Positions 48,201 to 52,239 of a stretch of DNA of 64,000 nt are shown here, one piece after another. This stretch comes from Cristatella mucedo (lineage: Eukaryota > Bryozoa > Phylactolaemata > Cristatellidae), in the NCBI GenBank assembly GCA_009760855.2, contig WPIO01000032.1, forward strand, positions 3,231,001-3,295,000, in the 5' to 3' direction. Each line of letters begins with the position of its first letter. The first letter of the stretch is position 1. The notes under the pieces were generated by a model that searched no databases, had not been told where the DNA came from, and saw only the letters and a list, made by a program, of their open reading frames with translations. The position numbers and the translations under genes are program-made.

Positions 48201-48602
48201 TTAAAGAGTTGCAGCTATAAATAAAAATTGTATTTCATTAAAAATACGCATGTATTTTTAATGTCATTACACCTAACAACGATTCTCACTGGCCACCATC
48301 AAGATATAAAATTACCAATGTTGGATTGCAACTGTATAAAAAATTTATCAGCCTAAATTCGCAATAAAATTACAAAGTACATTGCACTTGTAAATGAAAT
48401 AATTACTCACTATAAGTGTTGCAGCTTTCAGAGAGATCGAGCACATATCTGTTGGTGTTGGATCCGTTATGCACTGATCGTATGGCATTGCTCTCATCGA
48501 TTGGCTGAATGGCAATTGTAGGGCGTATGGTTTATTAACTGGTGTGTTGAATGGTAAATACGTGGGAGGCTTTCCACAGCGAGCTAGCTGTGTCAACATG
48601 CC
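1404..48602 (-). CDS. Multi-exon gene: IgGFc-binding-type domain plus acidic linker plus EGF-like array (partial)
   Basis: I joined nineteen exons by eye from GT-AG borders, matching phases and continuous protein sense: 48602-48411, 45462-45399, 45227-45089, 42740-42712, 42512-42384, 37512-37421, 27197-26890, 21185-20915, 20825-20709, 20135-20024, 17694-17647, 17457-17326, 16985-16827, 13311-13234, 12562-12404, 12268-12137, 6264-6127, 5494-5336 and 1487-1404. They give about 847 codons with no stop. Residues about 86-440 follow the strand pattern of the IgGFc-binding protein N-terminal domain ([30 protein letters not shown]). Residues about 470-497 carry DNDCDG and DEDGDG acidic loops, and residues 501-847 are Cys-rich EGF-like modules. 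Family knowledge places such proteins outside the cell. The true start (signal peptide) and the stop codon were not found, so both ends are open. All LINE and SINE insertions fall in introns, which argues for a working gene. The function is not known from sequence. Confidence 0.85.
1870..2035 (+). repeat. Degenerate SINE S1 or LINE A tail
   Basis: The stretch agtgcctaaaatagattgg ... ttcttgtggcgctatacag followed by a T/ATT-rich end matches the tail shared by SINE S1 and LINE A. The upstream tRNA-like head is too worn to score. Confidence 0.4.
2300..3346 (+). mobile_element. LINE family A, 5'-truncated copy (end of RT)
   Basis: The frame starts in the reverse transcriptase downstream of the catalytic core ([16 protein letters not shown], then SARNLGVIL and [14 protein letters not shown]). 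It continues to [20 protein letters not shown] and, after one frameshift near 2925, to [14 protein letters not shown] and [14 protein letters not shown] with a stop at 3107-3109. These are landmarks of the C-terminal part of CR1/L2-type LINE polymerases. The 3' UTR (3110-3345) ends with a hairpin and ATT repeats. The copy is dead: it is truncated at the 5' end and frameshifted. Confidence 0.9.
3347..5335. other. Intron, AT-rich, no feature recognised
   Basis: No protein-like frame, RNA head or LINE tail was seen. The base mix is AT-rich with long runs of A and T. Confidence 0.5.
5336..5494 (-). CDS. Exon 18: eight-Cys EGF-like module
   Basis: This is a 159-nt exon, phase 1 to 1. The acceptor is TTTTTATTTGTAG and the donor AGCTTG/GTAAGA. 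It contains [35 protein letters not shown] and TC. The final K-C-V-C-K-x-G-Y stretch is clearly EGF-like; the additional N-terminal C-x-x-C pair is extra. Confidence 0.83.
6127..6264 (-). CDS. Exon 17: eight-Cys module
   Basis: This is a 138-nt exon, phase 1 to 1. The acceptor is TGTCGTTTTAG and the donor AAGAAG/GTACAT. The peptide runs [14 protein letters not shown], then [16 protein letters not shown] and SCVQE. Eight cysteines with a CCC run are unusual for EGF and point to an EB-like or lineage-specific Cys module. The phase agrees with exons 16 and 18. Confidence 0.8.
6265..7217. other. Intron, AT-rich, no feature recognised
   Basis: I see no coding or repeat signal that I can match to other parts of the window. 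Confidence 0.45.
7218..7285 (+). mobile_element. LINE family B, 3' end fragment
   Basis: The sequence cataaccctaaattattcttcgtggctttgtgaagttacagatggagat parallels the last part of the family B 3' UTR (compare 11440-11485 and 43850-43890). Confidence 0.6.
7286..8480. other. Intron, no feature recognised
   Basis: No match to the repeat families listed here and no exon-like frame was seen. Confidence 0.4.
8480..10616. repeat. Block of direct and inverted repeats, origin unknown
   Basis: The base mix differs from its surroundings: it is rich in CTC/GAG and aggagg/cctcct words. Two arms of about 66 bp, at about 10001-10066 and 10411-10477, are inverted copies of each other (gagatacgctaa, cattaa-gagtttttactctta). 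A 27-bp palindrome lies between them at 10337-10363. The words cccctaaccca and cctcgtcgaggata recur. The right border at about 10616 is sharp, abutting LINE B sequence. Open frames here (8719-8910, 10421-10657) do not look like proteins. A foldback or other non-autonomous element is possible. Confidence 0.6.
10337..10363. repeat. Perfect 13-bp-arm palindrome
   Basis: The arms gggttaggggact and agtcccctaaccc flank a single central A. Parts of it (cccctaaccca) recur at 10577-10588. Confidence 0.9.
10617..10990 (-). mobile_element. LINE family B fragment (upstream of RT core)
   Basis: Aligned by eye with 40258-40640: both contain ggtcttcaggagacgagct, aaggtagccacat and gtaaagaaggctgaaa. It corresponds to the linker between endonuclease and RT. 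There are many small changes and no open frame. Confidence 0.8.
11150..11490 (+). mobile_element. LINE family B, 3' end
   Basis: It begins with the end of the polymerase frame (compare [16 protein letters not shown] in the 29.7-30.1 kb copy). It continues through ttctcttgactcagcttctc, gaatgcgtaccaaacgc and taacacccacttg to the conserved terminus gttacagactgagat. Confidence 0.8.
11491..12136. other. Intron, no feature recognised
   Basis: AT-rich sequence with no match to the repeat families of this window. Confidence 0.4.
12137..12268 (-). CDS. Exon 16: six-Cys EGF-like module
   Basis: This is a 132-nt exon, phase 1 to 1. The acceptor is TCTTTTCTATAG and the donor ATTGT/GTAAGG. It contains [29 protein letters not shown] and GEC. 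There are six cysteines, again a C-x-C pair followed by x-x-G-F. Length and order match exon 12, suggesting module duplication. Confidence 0.82.
12404..12562 (-). CDS. Exon 15: six-Cys EGF-like module
   Basis: This is a 159-nt exon, phase 1 to 1. The acceptor is ACGAATTGCAG and the donor CTCAAG/GTGAAG. The peptide includes [32 protein letters not shown] and TKC. There are six cysteines with a C-x-C pair and a D-G turn. The intron to exon 16 is only 135 nt. Confidence 0.83.
13100..13172 (+). repeat. Worn LINE A/SINE tail
   Basis: The stretch gaagtgcctagaaagacaca ... tgcaaatgtgttgttactat resembles the shared tail, with a decayed second hairpin arm. Confidence 0.45.
13173..13233. other. Short intron end before exon 14 donor
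   Basis: Only the splice donor side of exon 14 is recognisable. Confidence 0.4.
13234..13311 (-). CDS. Exon 14: four-Cys half-EGF exon
   Basis: This is a 78-nt exon, phase 1 to 1. The acceptor is TGATTATTCAG and the donor TGCAGAG/GTAAGT. It encodes [18 protein letters not shown] and ends GYEC. Only four cysteines are present (C-x4-C-x5-C-x8-C), the first part of an EGF-like fold. It closely resembles exon 19 in spacing. Confidence 0.82.
14319..14392 (-). repeat. LINE A/SINE tail
   Basis: An ATT run (read as aataataat), then ggcgctctaggagaactacatctctttctaagcactctgcattt, is the shared hairpin tail on the minus strand. Confidence 0.65.
16250..16332 (+). repeat. LINE A tail
   Basis: The tail reads tttgcagcaaatgcatagtgtctaaaaagagattgagttctctgaggatgct followed by attattact. 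The hairpin arms agaga/tctct are intact. Confidence 0.75.
16827..16985 (-). CDS. Exon 13: six-Cys EGF-like module
   Basis: This is a 159-nt exon, phase 1 to 1. The acceptor is GACGTTATTGCAG and the donor GTATCG/GTATGC. The peptide contains [10 protein letters not shown], then [19 protein letters not shown] and KRC. The C-x-C followed by x-x-G-Y is the end of an EGF fold; the first Cys spacing is looser than in canonical EGF, so EB module is an alternative. Confidence 0.83.
17118..17210 (-). mobile_element. LINE family B, 3' end fragment
   Basis: It contains the reverse of the family B terminus: tccgtctttaactccacaaagctgcaaggactaagtgggtgttacgcg. It sits inside the 340-nt intron between exons 12 and 13, so that short intron carries a retroelement relic. 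Confidence 0.65.
17326..17457 (-). CDS. Exon 12: six-Cys EGF-like module
   Basis: This is a 132-nt exon, phase 1 to 1. The acceptor is TTGCTTTTAG and the donor TGTATAC/GTAAGT. The peptide contains [26 protein letters not shown] and GFCI: six cysteines in an EGF/EB-like spacing with a C-x-C pair. It has the same length (44 codons) and similar Cys order as exon 16. It lies 189 nt from exon 11. Confidence 0.83.
17647..17694 (-). CDS. Exon 11: 48-nt acidic loop exon
   Basis: This is a 48-nt exon, phase 1 to 1. The acceptor is CCTTTTTGAAG (weaker) and the donor AGCCCAG/GTAAAG. With the split codon it encodes [16 protein letters not shown], a direct continuation of the previous DNDCDG loop. The two loops together make a paired acidic calcium-type site. 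Confidence 0.8.
17695..20023. other. Intron between exons 10 and 11
   Basis: It holds one LINE A tail (18312-18410) and a short GTATG-rich run (18600-18665). No exon-like signal was found. Confidence 0.45.
18312..18410 (-). repeat. LINE A tail
   Basis: A run of aataat units is followed by acacctccagagaacttaatctctttttaagtacttcacgtatgttgcaaat, the reversed family A 3' end. Confidence 0.75.
20024..20135 (-). CDS. Exon 10: acidic DNDCDG linker
   Basis: This is a 112-nt exon, phase 0 to 1. The acceptor is TATTGTTTTGTAG and the donor CTCAATG/GTAATC. It encodes [20 protein letters not shown], continuing [10 protein letters not shown]. The D-x-D-N-D-C-D-G-x-x-x-E-E motif resembles the putative calcium-binding loops (thrombospondin type-3/MopE-like) that often follow an IgGFc-binding-type domain in invertebrate proteins. 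The family association is from general knowledge, not a search. Confidence 0.85.
20709..20825 (-). CDS. Exon 9: end of IgGFc-binding-type domain
   Basis: This is a 117-nt exon, phase 0 to 0, separated by only 89 nt from exon 8. The acceptor is AAACATTGCAG and the donor AACCTG/GTATGT. It encodes [20 protein letters not shown] and then a Gly/Tyr-rich end with [13 protein letters not shown]. In the family the domain closes with 'F-x-x-x-x-Y-G-(Y/F)-S', which is visible here. Confidence 0.83.
20915..21185 (-). CDS. Exon 8: IgGFc-binding-type domain, C-terminal part
   Basis: This is a 271-nt exon, phase 2 to 0. The acceptor is TTTCACTGCAG and the donor GCCGATG/GTAAGC. It encodes [20 protein letters not shown], then [18 protein letters not shown], and ends [14 protein letters not shown]. 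The 'G-L-I-V-(D/N)-x-x-x-(I/L)' strand corresponds to the part of the family where an extracellular loop shows a short ligand-like strand. It follows exon 7 across a 5.7-kb intron in the correct phase. Confidence 0.85.
21186..23184. other. Intron, no feature recognised
   Basis: Several short frames (for example 21713-21940 and 22333-22536) show no family resemblance and are treated as chance. Confidence 0.4.
23185..23830 (-). mobile_element. LINE family A copy with an insertion
   Basis: The stretches 23185-23250 (gagtttcaggctttcagagcatacgaactgaa) and 23640-23830 (agggacctaaaa, cagacaatcctagctgcaggcttttgcaccacctgtaa) match two neighbouring parts of the copy at 43994-44685. The roughly 390 bp between them is foreign and includes a repeat shared with 41300-41450. 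Confidence 0.7.
23250..23370 (+). repeat. Short repeat shared with 41.3 kb
   Basis: The sequence ggtggagccaagggcaggagt, and further on cagtcaccaacgacaaaatga, aligns with the minus strand of 41305-41445 (gcggagccaggggagggg, ctgtcaccaatgacaaaa). The spacing is similar. The family is not recognised. Confidence 0.5.
25570..25960 (-). mobile_element. LINE family B, C-terminal fragment
   Basis: It parallels 29760-30110 and 38780-39150: ggaagtagcagctc, tgcgtaagaactgtgga, cagtctaggacctgcaaag, caaaggaggtacgtggct. The frame is broken throughout. Confidence 0.8.
25985..26094 (-). repeat. LINE A tail
   Basis: The stretch aataataaaga ... atagcgccctcagagaactcaatctctttctaggtactttacatatgctgcaaag is the reversed 3' end. 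It directly abuts the next, oppositely oriented LINE A copy. Confidence 0.8.
26095..26757 (+). mobile_element. LINE family A, worn 3' half
   Basis: It matches 2620-3345 in order: cgtcgaaacttctgtaaat, gtgcaaaactctac, cagccaccaggtagcctatcgacttcaagat, aaagcctggaactc, then the 3' UTR and ATT repeats. Several stops and indels are present. Confidence 0.8.
26890..27197 (-). CDS. Exon 7: IgGFc-binding-type domain, largest exon
   Basis: This is a 308-nt exon, phase 0 to 2. The acceptor is CGTTTCTAACAG and the donor TTTAC/GTGAGT. It encodes [20 protein letters not shown], a linker with [14 protein letters not shown], then [20 protein letters not shown], and ends [16 protein letters not shown]. The D-K-P-I-M-V strand and the later D-P-x-x-A-M stretch are typical landmarks of the family. 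No Cys is present in this exon, unlike vertebrate FCGBP D domains, which are a different module. Confidence 0.87.
27198..28059. other. Intron, no feature recognised
   Basis: AT-rich. A minus frame at 27201-27473 continues past the acceptor of exon 7 but has no coding character. Confidence 0.4.
28060..29200 (-). pseudogene. Tc1/mariner-type transposase, broken
   Basis: Reading the minus strand through several frameshifts gives, in order, [13 protein letters not shown] (helix-turn-helix region) near 29170 and GRPRAS near 28950. [15 protein letters not shown] (first catalytic Asp context) follows near 28680, then [20 protein letters not shown] near 28510. [16 protein letters not shown] (second Asp context, normally QDNDPKHTA) lies near 28400 and LQWPS-SPDI near 28320. 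These are the ordered landmarks of Tc1-type DDE transposases. Stops and frameshifts make it a relic. I could not identify the terminal inverted repeats or TA duplications. Confidence 0.85.
29255..30160 (-). mobile_element. LINE family B, 3' part with an insertion
   Basis: A minus frame (30147-29698) encodes [40 protein letters not shown] and [16 protein letters not shown]: the end of a LINE polymerase. The 3' UTR then follows, ending in a CATA-type microsatellite (29255-29275). Compared with the copies at 38.6 and 43.8 kb, about 240 bp is inserted in the UTR (about 29372-29610). The insertion is bounded by imperfect direct repeats of gccggc-tctct-atg. Confidence 0.85.
30161..32457. other. Intron, no feature recognised
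   Basis: Only small frames and a short cctta run (31905-31925) were seen. Confidence 0.45.
32458..32595 (+). mobile_element. SINE S1 copy
   Basis: The tRNA-like head has box A ggcttggcccactggttaagg; box B is decayed. The tail reads gtgaagtgcctgaatagagattaagttctcttagagcgttaaac followed by aattaattatt. It is the same layout as the intact copy at 59701-59830. Confidence 0.8.
32805..32895 (-). mobile_element. LINE family B, 3' UTR fragment
   Basis: The stretch attgggtgttacgcatgagattt ... aagcctaagcggcttttggtacgcaa matches the reversed 3' UTR at 38645-38705. Confidence 0.75.
33143..33236. repeat. (CT)n microsatellite
   Basis: There are about 34 CT units, followed by impure ctatct units. Confidence 0.95.
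33650..33990 (+). mobile_element. LINE family A-related C-terminal fragment
   Basis: The order ccaaactctgcggctaggg, cctgtactggcttccgatcaagcagc, ccttggaagaccatgcctc, cccaaagtccggaatgact parallels 2720-3015 but is clearly diverged. There is no open frame. Confidence 0.7.
34565..34725 (-). mobile_element. SINE S2-type, tRNA-like head
   Basis: On the minus strand, ggacttagctaagtggtaagg fits a Pol III box A, and gatcgtgggtttaagctcgg lies where box B would be (degenerate). The following part (tttctcactgcaag) resembles the S2 copies at 46.9 and 47.3 kb. Confidence 0.65.
35715..36405 (-). mobile_element. LINE family A, 3' part
   Basis: It starts with aataataat and a reversed tail (ctatctaggcactttacatg) and continues in parallel with 44060-44670: gagttccaggctttggga, cgacagacaagcctagctgcagag. 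The frame is broken. Confidence 0.85.
36406..37420. other. Intron, no feature recognised
   Basis: No repeat family match and no exon-like frame was seen before exon 6. Confidence 0.4.
37421..37512 (-). CDS. Exon 6: IgGFc-binding-type domain, WGKEYPFP strand
   Basis: This is a 92-nt exon, phase 1 to 0. The acceptor is TCCTGCTATTCCAG and the donor ACACAG/GTAAGT. It encodes [20 protein letters not shown] and [11 protein letters not shown]. In this family a 'LG-x-E-Y-x-V' strand is followed by a strand ending in 'IVA-x-x-D-x-T'; both parts are visible. It is flanked by introns of 4.9 and 10.2 kb, each filled with mobile elements. Confidence 0.85.
37513..38179. other. Intron, no feature recognised
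   Basis: AT-rich sequence with nothing I can match to a repeat family or an exon. Confidence 0.4.
38180..38578 (+). mobile_element. LINE family B, C-terminal fragment
   Basis: It encodes [17 protein letters not shown] and LPKELQ, the family B word AARLVFK...LLKEL. It meets the next copy tail to tail at about 38580. Confidence 0.75.
38580..41230 (-). mobile_element. LINE family B, longest copy (endonuclease end to 3' tail)
   Basis: Read on the minus strand through frameshifts. The endonuclease end is near 41150-41000 ([26 protein letters not shown]). A linker frame follows at 40989-40519 with [10 protein letters not shown], then RT motif A near 39890 ([20 protein letters not shown]). Next come [16 protein letters not shown] near 39710 and the YHFYADDTQ catalytic box near 39630. 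After these, [34 protein letters not shown] and [20 protein letters not shown] appear. The 3' UTR ends in TATG/CATA units (38585-38602). The order AP-endonuclease then RT fits the L2/CR1/Rex-Babar group. It is 5' truncated and has several stops. Confidence 0.9.
41305..41445 (-). repeat. Short G-rich repeat with possible G-quadruplex
   Basis: On the minus strand there are four G runs (gggg-a-gggg-caga-ggg-a-gggg, 41397-41417). The flanks are shared with 23250-23370. The family is unknown. Confidence 0.55.
41446..42101. other. Intron, no gene
   Basis: A local direct repeat cgcatttatacg(t/c)acgtaacg occurs twice at about 41980-42020. Nothing else was recognised. Confidence 0.45.
42102..42383 (+). 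repeat. Imperfect tandem duplication next to a splice donor
   Basis: A segment starting near 42102 (gctgtatcttatttttgcg) and ending at caaccaaaagctc near 42228 is repeated at about 42226-42380. The core agattttgcggttag ... aaaagct occurs twice and the head cgctgtatcttatttt three times, at about 42102, 42227 and 42269. The right copy ends exactly at the donor of exon 5, inside the intron. Identity between copies is high, so the event looks recent. Confidence 0.8.
42384..42512 (-). CDS. Exon 5: IgGFc-binding-type domain, middle strands
   Basis: This is a 129-nt exon, phase 1 to 1. The acceptor used is GCGTTTTAG (AG at 42513-42514) and the donor GAAG/GTATGA. It encodes [20 protein letters not shown] and then a segment with [13 protein letters not shown]. 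The pattern small-S-x-x-I-x-V-Q matches the strand where this family has 'S-x-x-P-I-x-V'. A second AG lies 12 nt further in (AG at 42501-42502) in the same phase, but joined to exon 4 it would make the codon TGA, so the outer AG is favoured. Confidence 0.8.
42712..42740 (-). CDS. Exon 4: 29-nt micro-exon
   Basis: The acceptor is TTGTGTCTCATTGCAG and the donor ATTT/GTGAGT, both strong. It is the only segment I found between exons 3 and 5 that enters in phase 2 and leaves in phase 1, as needed. It encodes (S)YVHSNGNTI and extends the beta-rich domain plausibly. A longer open frame through it (42792-42568) starts with a hydrophobic stretch resembling a signal peptide, but that reading does not fit the phase of the next exon. 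Confidence 0.7.
42741..43494. other. Intron, no feature recognised
   Basis: No repeat match was found. Confidence 0.4.
43495..43650 (-). repeat. LINE A tail
   Basis: It contains cctaagagaactaaatcttattctaggcactttaaatatgct, the reversed 3' hairpin, followed by UTR-like sequence. Confidence 0.7.
43720..43900 (+). mobile_element. LINE family B, 3' UTR
   Basis: The sequence runs ctgctctcctgactctgctatgc, then accgaatgcgtaccgaaagccgcttaggctgtgagtg, then taacacccacatggtctttatgac, in the same order as the reverse of 38640-38770. Confidence 0.85.
43994..44685 (-). mobile_element. LINE family A, well kept 3' part
   Basis: A minus frame (44667-44227) encodes [59 protein letters not shown] and [14 protein letters not shown], with no frameshift. 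The 3' UTR and the full hairpin (aaagcgccctcagagaacttaatctctttctaggcgcttt) precede aataat repeats. This is the best-preserved C-terminus of family A in the window, hence among the younger copies. Confidence 0.92.
45089..45227 (-). CDS. Exon 3: first conserved strands of IgGFc-binding-type domain
   Basis: This is a 139-nt exon, phase 1 to 2. The acceptor is TATTTCCAATAG and the donor TCCAG/GTTTGT. It encodes [19 protein letters not shown] followed by [21 protein letters not shown]-aromatic strand, then a short loop and a T-V-x-V strand, is the signature start of the IgGFc-binding protein N-terminal domain. This is the strongest single piece of family evidence, together with exon 7. Confidence 0.85.
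45399..45462 (-). CDS. Exon 2: entry to IgGFc-binding-type domain
   Basis: This is a 64-nt exon, phase 0 to 1. The acceptor is TGCTTTTCAG and the donor ACTG/GTGAGC. It encodes [21 protein letters not shown]. Only 171 nt of intron separate it from exon 3, and the split codon G/AA gives Glu at the join. Its role is to lead into the first beta strands of the domain. Confidence 0.7.
45463..46926. other. Intron, no feature recognised
   Basis: Only short chance frames were seen up to the first S2 SINE. Confidence 0.4.
46927..47095 (-). mobile_element. SINE S2, copy 1
   Basis: The minus strand has a tRNA-like head (tgagccgtgatgcctcactaggtaaggtgg ... gagggttcaaatcctgtgg, box B ggttcaaatcc) followed by a unique body ending in a hairpin of ctcttttgt/acaaaagag type. 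It is about 80% like the copy at 47304-47473 by eye. Confidence 0.8.
47304..47473 (-). mobile_element. SINE S2, copy 2
   Basis: The minus strand reads gtgagccgtgatcgcacactaggtaaggcgg ... gatcgtgggttcgattcctgc, with a perfect Pol III box B (ggttcgattcc). The 3' part folds as ggctcttttgt ... acaaaagaggc. It has the same orientation as copy 1, about 210 bp away. Confidence 0.85.
47474..48410. other. Intron, no feature recognised
   Basis: AT-rich sequence before the donor side of exon 1, without a repeat match. Confidence 0.4.
48411..48602 (-). CDS. Exon 1 of model: leader with three Cys
   Basis: Sixty-four codons, phase 0 to 0. The acceptor is TTTATTTCAG and the donor ATA/GTGAGT. The peptide ([16 protein letters not shown] ... 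[19 protein letters not shown]) matches no domain I can name; it holds three cysteines and is proline-rich. It precedes the IgGFc-binding-type domain and joins exon 2 in frame. A Met sits at codon 2, but the sequence after it is not a signal peptide, so a further upstream exon is likely (see the candidate at 50146-50227). Confidence 0.65.
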
Positions 48603-49599
48603 CTGAAATAAATCCTACATTAGGCAACCGTCTGAACAAACAGAGTTAAACTTCTCAATAAGCTACCCTCGGAATGCCTGCCAAAAGGTGTGACTTGCGG
48701 ACATGTGGCGTTATACTTAGGTAAAAATGAAATATGCCTTATTTACTGGCAAGATAGCAGTGCGCCTATATGTGGTCCTTTAACGAGATTAGACCAAACT
48801 TCGGGTTTCTAGCTAACTTCTTAAGTGGCACATGAGAACCTGGAAAGTTCAACCGGCTATCTCTTTTAGTGGGCATTGATGCTAACCTGAGTGTGGAGTA
48901 CGAATGGTCAAATAAATAATTCAACATAAAGAGGCTAAATAATCTGATGGTGCTATACAAACGTATTGACACTATTATGAACATACATGATAGCGCAGCA
49001 ATTAGCCATGCTTCTGTGCAAGCCAAGCCTTCGTCTCGGCTTAGTTTGTCTTATCCCTAGGATCCAATTTCAGCTCCTTCACATCCCACTAAATGAGAAA
49101 AGTGCAAGATTATGGAAGTCGCAGTCACGTCATGAAAACATGTCCAAAGAAATAATATTTGGGCTTTCGCCTAGTTAGCTAAATAATTTCCAAAAAGGAT
49201 TCCCAAAGGTAAGATAGCATTCATATTTGCATTTGCGCCAAGATGTCAAGTAAATGCTTTTGCTCGATCAAGCCTTTTAAATATTTGCTACGGATTTTAA
49301 TATCAACCCTTTGTTTGAATAGGCCACCAGGAGAGATATATGTACAGATTTGACTACCGCAGATATATGTTTCAACAATTACTGGCCTTGTAACTTTATC
49401 ATGTAACAAGGCACACTAAGCCTCAGCTCCTTATCTTTCACCTTTCGGTTTCAGATTCGTTAACATGCGATTGTAAGCTCCCTCTTGTTTGCAATCACTA
49501 ACAAAGACCTCGAGATTTTAAACGTGTTTTTCTTTTTTAATCATTTTTCATTTTGCTTGTAATAATTTGGTTTTTCTCCCACATCCCTATTTTGTTAAG
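48603..49599. other. Upstream of exon 1, nothing certain
   Basis: A minus frame (49026-48766) begins with a hydrophobic stretch (MACTEAWLIAALSC), but no donor in the phase needed by exon 1 follows it. Confidence 0.4.
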
Positions 49600-49606
49600 C
49601 TCTCGC

Positions 49607-49768
<162 letters not shown>

Positions 49769-50145
49769 TTGTCTTTATGGTTCGTCCTAATTTTTTTTTA
49801 TCCTACTCCGAATCAAAGCTCGTGTGATAGAACGAGCAATGATTTCTATCCAAAACATAATCACTGGCGATGAATCCCCTACGATCTCACTCAGCACAGT
49901 CTGCGAGCTATCTACCCGCTAGAATCCTACGGTGGCTAGCAGGCAAAATGTAATACCTGAGATGTATGATGATGCTAGCAATTAGAGATAATTTTAAAGC
50001 CTCATAATAGAAATTAGTATCTTTCTAAGCAGCTAATATAGCCTGTAACGGATTGTTGGTTATGCATACCCAGCTAATAACTGGTCTGTTGGGAGGCTGA
50101 ACGTTGACCTGTTTGGTTTTTGACACCAATGATTTTCAGACCTAC

Positions 50146-50227
50146 GCTAGTGGTTGAGTTCAGTCGTGTTGGTGCCTTTTGCGACCATGATGCGAAGCGG
50201 AAATCAATGCGAAACCAGTCGCTTCTG
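50146..50227 (-). CDS. Candidate upstream exon of the same gene
   Basis: This 82-nt stretch has acceptor AGTTTTTGTCAG and donor ACTAGC/GTAGGT. It leaves in phase 0, as exon 1 requires. It encodes RSDWFRIDFRFASWSQ and then a short polar end; the composition is protein-like but I do not recognise a domain. The open frame continues past the donor, so it could also be chance. Confidence 0.3.
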
Positions 50228-51619
50228 CTGACAAAAACTTGATGCAATGGCCTCATATAATCCATAGGCAATGCACCAAGAAGTGTAGAGAAGCCCAGTC
50301 CGCTTTTAAACCATCTTTGGGTAAAAAAGCGTCTCTATCACCTAGCAGGTATAAATCGAATTAAAATGACGATAAAAGAAGCTTGGCTCTTTAAAGAGTC
50401 AGTTTCATCTATTCAATAGTTAAAGCTACAGTTGGTCACCATCGACTTTGACTATCTTTCAAATATTCTTATTGAATGGAGTGCTATCGTGCCTGCAAAA
50501 TTTGGCATCTCAGAGACCGACAGCCGAGTACTCTTATTTTGATATAGTAATTACACAAAAACAATTATTCCTTACATCGCTTGTGTGCTTTTGGAGAGCC
50601 CGACACTATTCTAGCGGACCCATTCAAACCCACGCCTATTAAAACTTCATCTAATCTGGCTAACTGTGCCATTTTGGTATGATTAGCAAAGTCTTTAAAT
50701 TGATTATCATAGCCAGATCAGCTATGCGTCATTGCGTTCAAGATGCAACTATCTGCTCGTCCATTTATGAAGGGGATGCCTGTACTTATAGTAGTGCCTA
50801 TAAGGTGCTAGTGGGTGCGCATTTCTTTGTGATTGTTTCTGTATGTGGCTATACGCTGTATACATAGGTGGCAACGCCTGATCCGGATTGCTTCCAAGAC
50901 TTCAAGCGTCTACACTTTTCTGATTCGTGAATTACACGCTCTTACTTCCTAGAAACGATTGTCAGCATCAGCAAATATTTCAAGTTACACTTTGGTGTGA
51001 GTCAGCGAAGGAAATCTATCCTGGATATCAATCTTAAAAGATCATAATGATGTACTTGCAATTAGCTGGGTTTAAAGTATATGAGCGAAAAAACCTTAAG
51101 ACCTCCCAAGTATAGCTCTAGATCCCTTGTGCACTCTACATGCAATTGGAATTTTTCCTAGTATAAATAGGGTGTAGTAACTAGTGTTCATTAGTTGATG
51201 TTGTGAGGAACTTCCTATACTTCCAAGATTTCATGCGTGAAAAAGTGATAACAGCCTCACAGTTATTTCTTTTAATGTACTATTATTCTGCAATAATTAC
51301 TATAGCAATTCGTTTTCATGAGTAATTGTAACATTGCAATAACTACGGCAAAAACTTGCGAATAGGACTAAAGGCAGTCTGACTTGGGCTCTTAGCACTT
51401 GAACCCGCCTCACAACAGACAAGTTGTTAGTAATCATTTATATTGGTATTTACATTGGTAGCTATGTTGTAGGAATTGTGACCAAGACCGGATGCGACTC
51501 GGTTGCAATGAAAAACATTACCAGATAAAGACAACTATACTGGTAATAGGAAAGCTATCATTTTTGTCTAAATCACGAGGAAAAGCCTCCCCATGGTGTA
51601 TGTCACGGAGTAGAAGGTG
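50228..51619. other. No feature recognised
   Basis: Only short unrelated frames were seen. Confidence 0.4.
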
Positions 51620-52022
51620 ATAATAATAATAATAATATTAATGCACTTGATAAAGTGTCCTTAGAGAACTCAATCTCTTTCTAGGCGCTTTACATTTGAT
51701 GCAGAGGGAAACGCGATTGAATGGCGAATAATATCACGTTTTATGACCGTTATGAATAACATGGTTAGGGGCAACATGCAGAAGGTCAGCATGCAAGTGT
51801 GGTTAGTGGCACCATGCACAGTGTCAGCCTGCATAAGCACATAAAGGATGAATCACATGAAACCAGTAGATGCTGTCCTAAATAGGTGCGTTTTTAAGTT
51901 CTTTTTAAATGTGGTGTAGCCAGGGATGTTGTGACGCAAGTGGGGAGTGAGTTCCAGGCTTTGGGAGCATACGAACTAAATTCGCGGTCTCCAAAGGATT
52001 TGAGGCTTTTACGATGTATAAG
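51620..52022 (-). mobile_element. LINE family A, 3' part
   Basis: It starts with aataataat, gataaagtgtccttagagaactcaatctctttctaggcgctttacat, then the UTR and the last codons ([20 protein letters not shown] on the minus strand). It breaks off exactly where the GA repeat begins. Confidence 0.88.
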
Positions 52023-52066
52023 AGAGGGAGAGAGAGAGAGAGAGAGCAGAGAGAGAGAGAGAAAAA
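52023..52066. repeat. (GA)n microsatellite
   Basis: About 20 GA units with small impurities. It may mark the break point of the preceding LINE. Confidence 0.9.
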
Positions 52067-52239
52067 GAGGAGAGACAGAGAACATAGATAGTGAAAAGAA
52101 GGGGCTTACAGTGAATCCCTGTATTAGCAAGTAATTCAAGGGCTCTATCGCGTGGCCGACAGTCATTTATGTCTATGCATTGACATCTCCCCTCCCGCTG
52201 ATGTAGGACCTAGGACAATACACCACTGTGCCAGTGATA

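Noticed and set aside
48766-49026. Minus frame with hydrophobic N-terminus upstream of exon 1
   Set aside because: No donor in phase 0 follows, and the long hydrophobic run is not a clean signal peptide.
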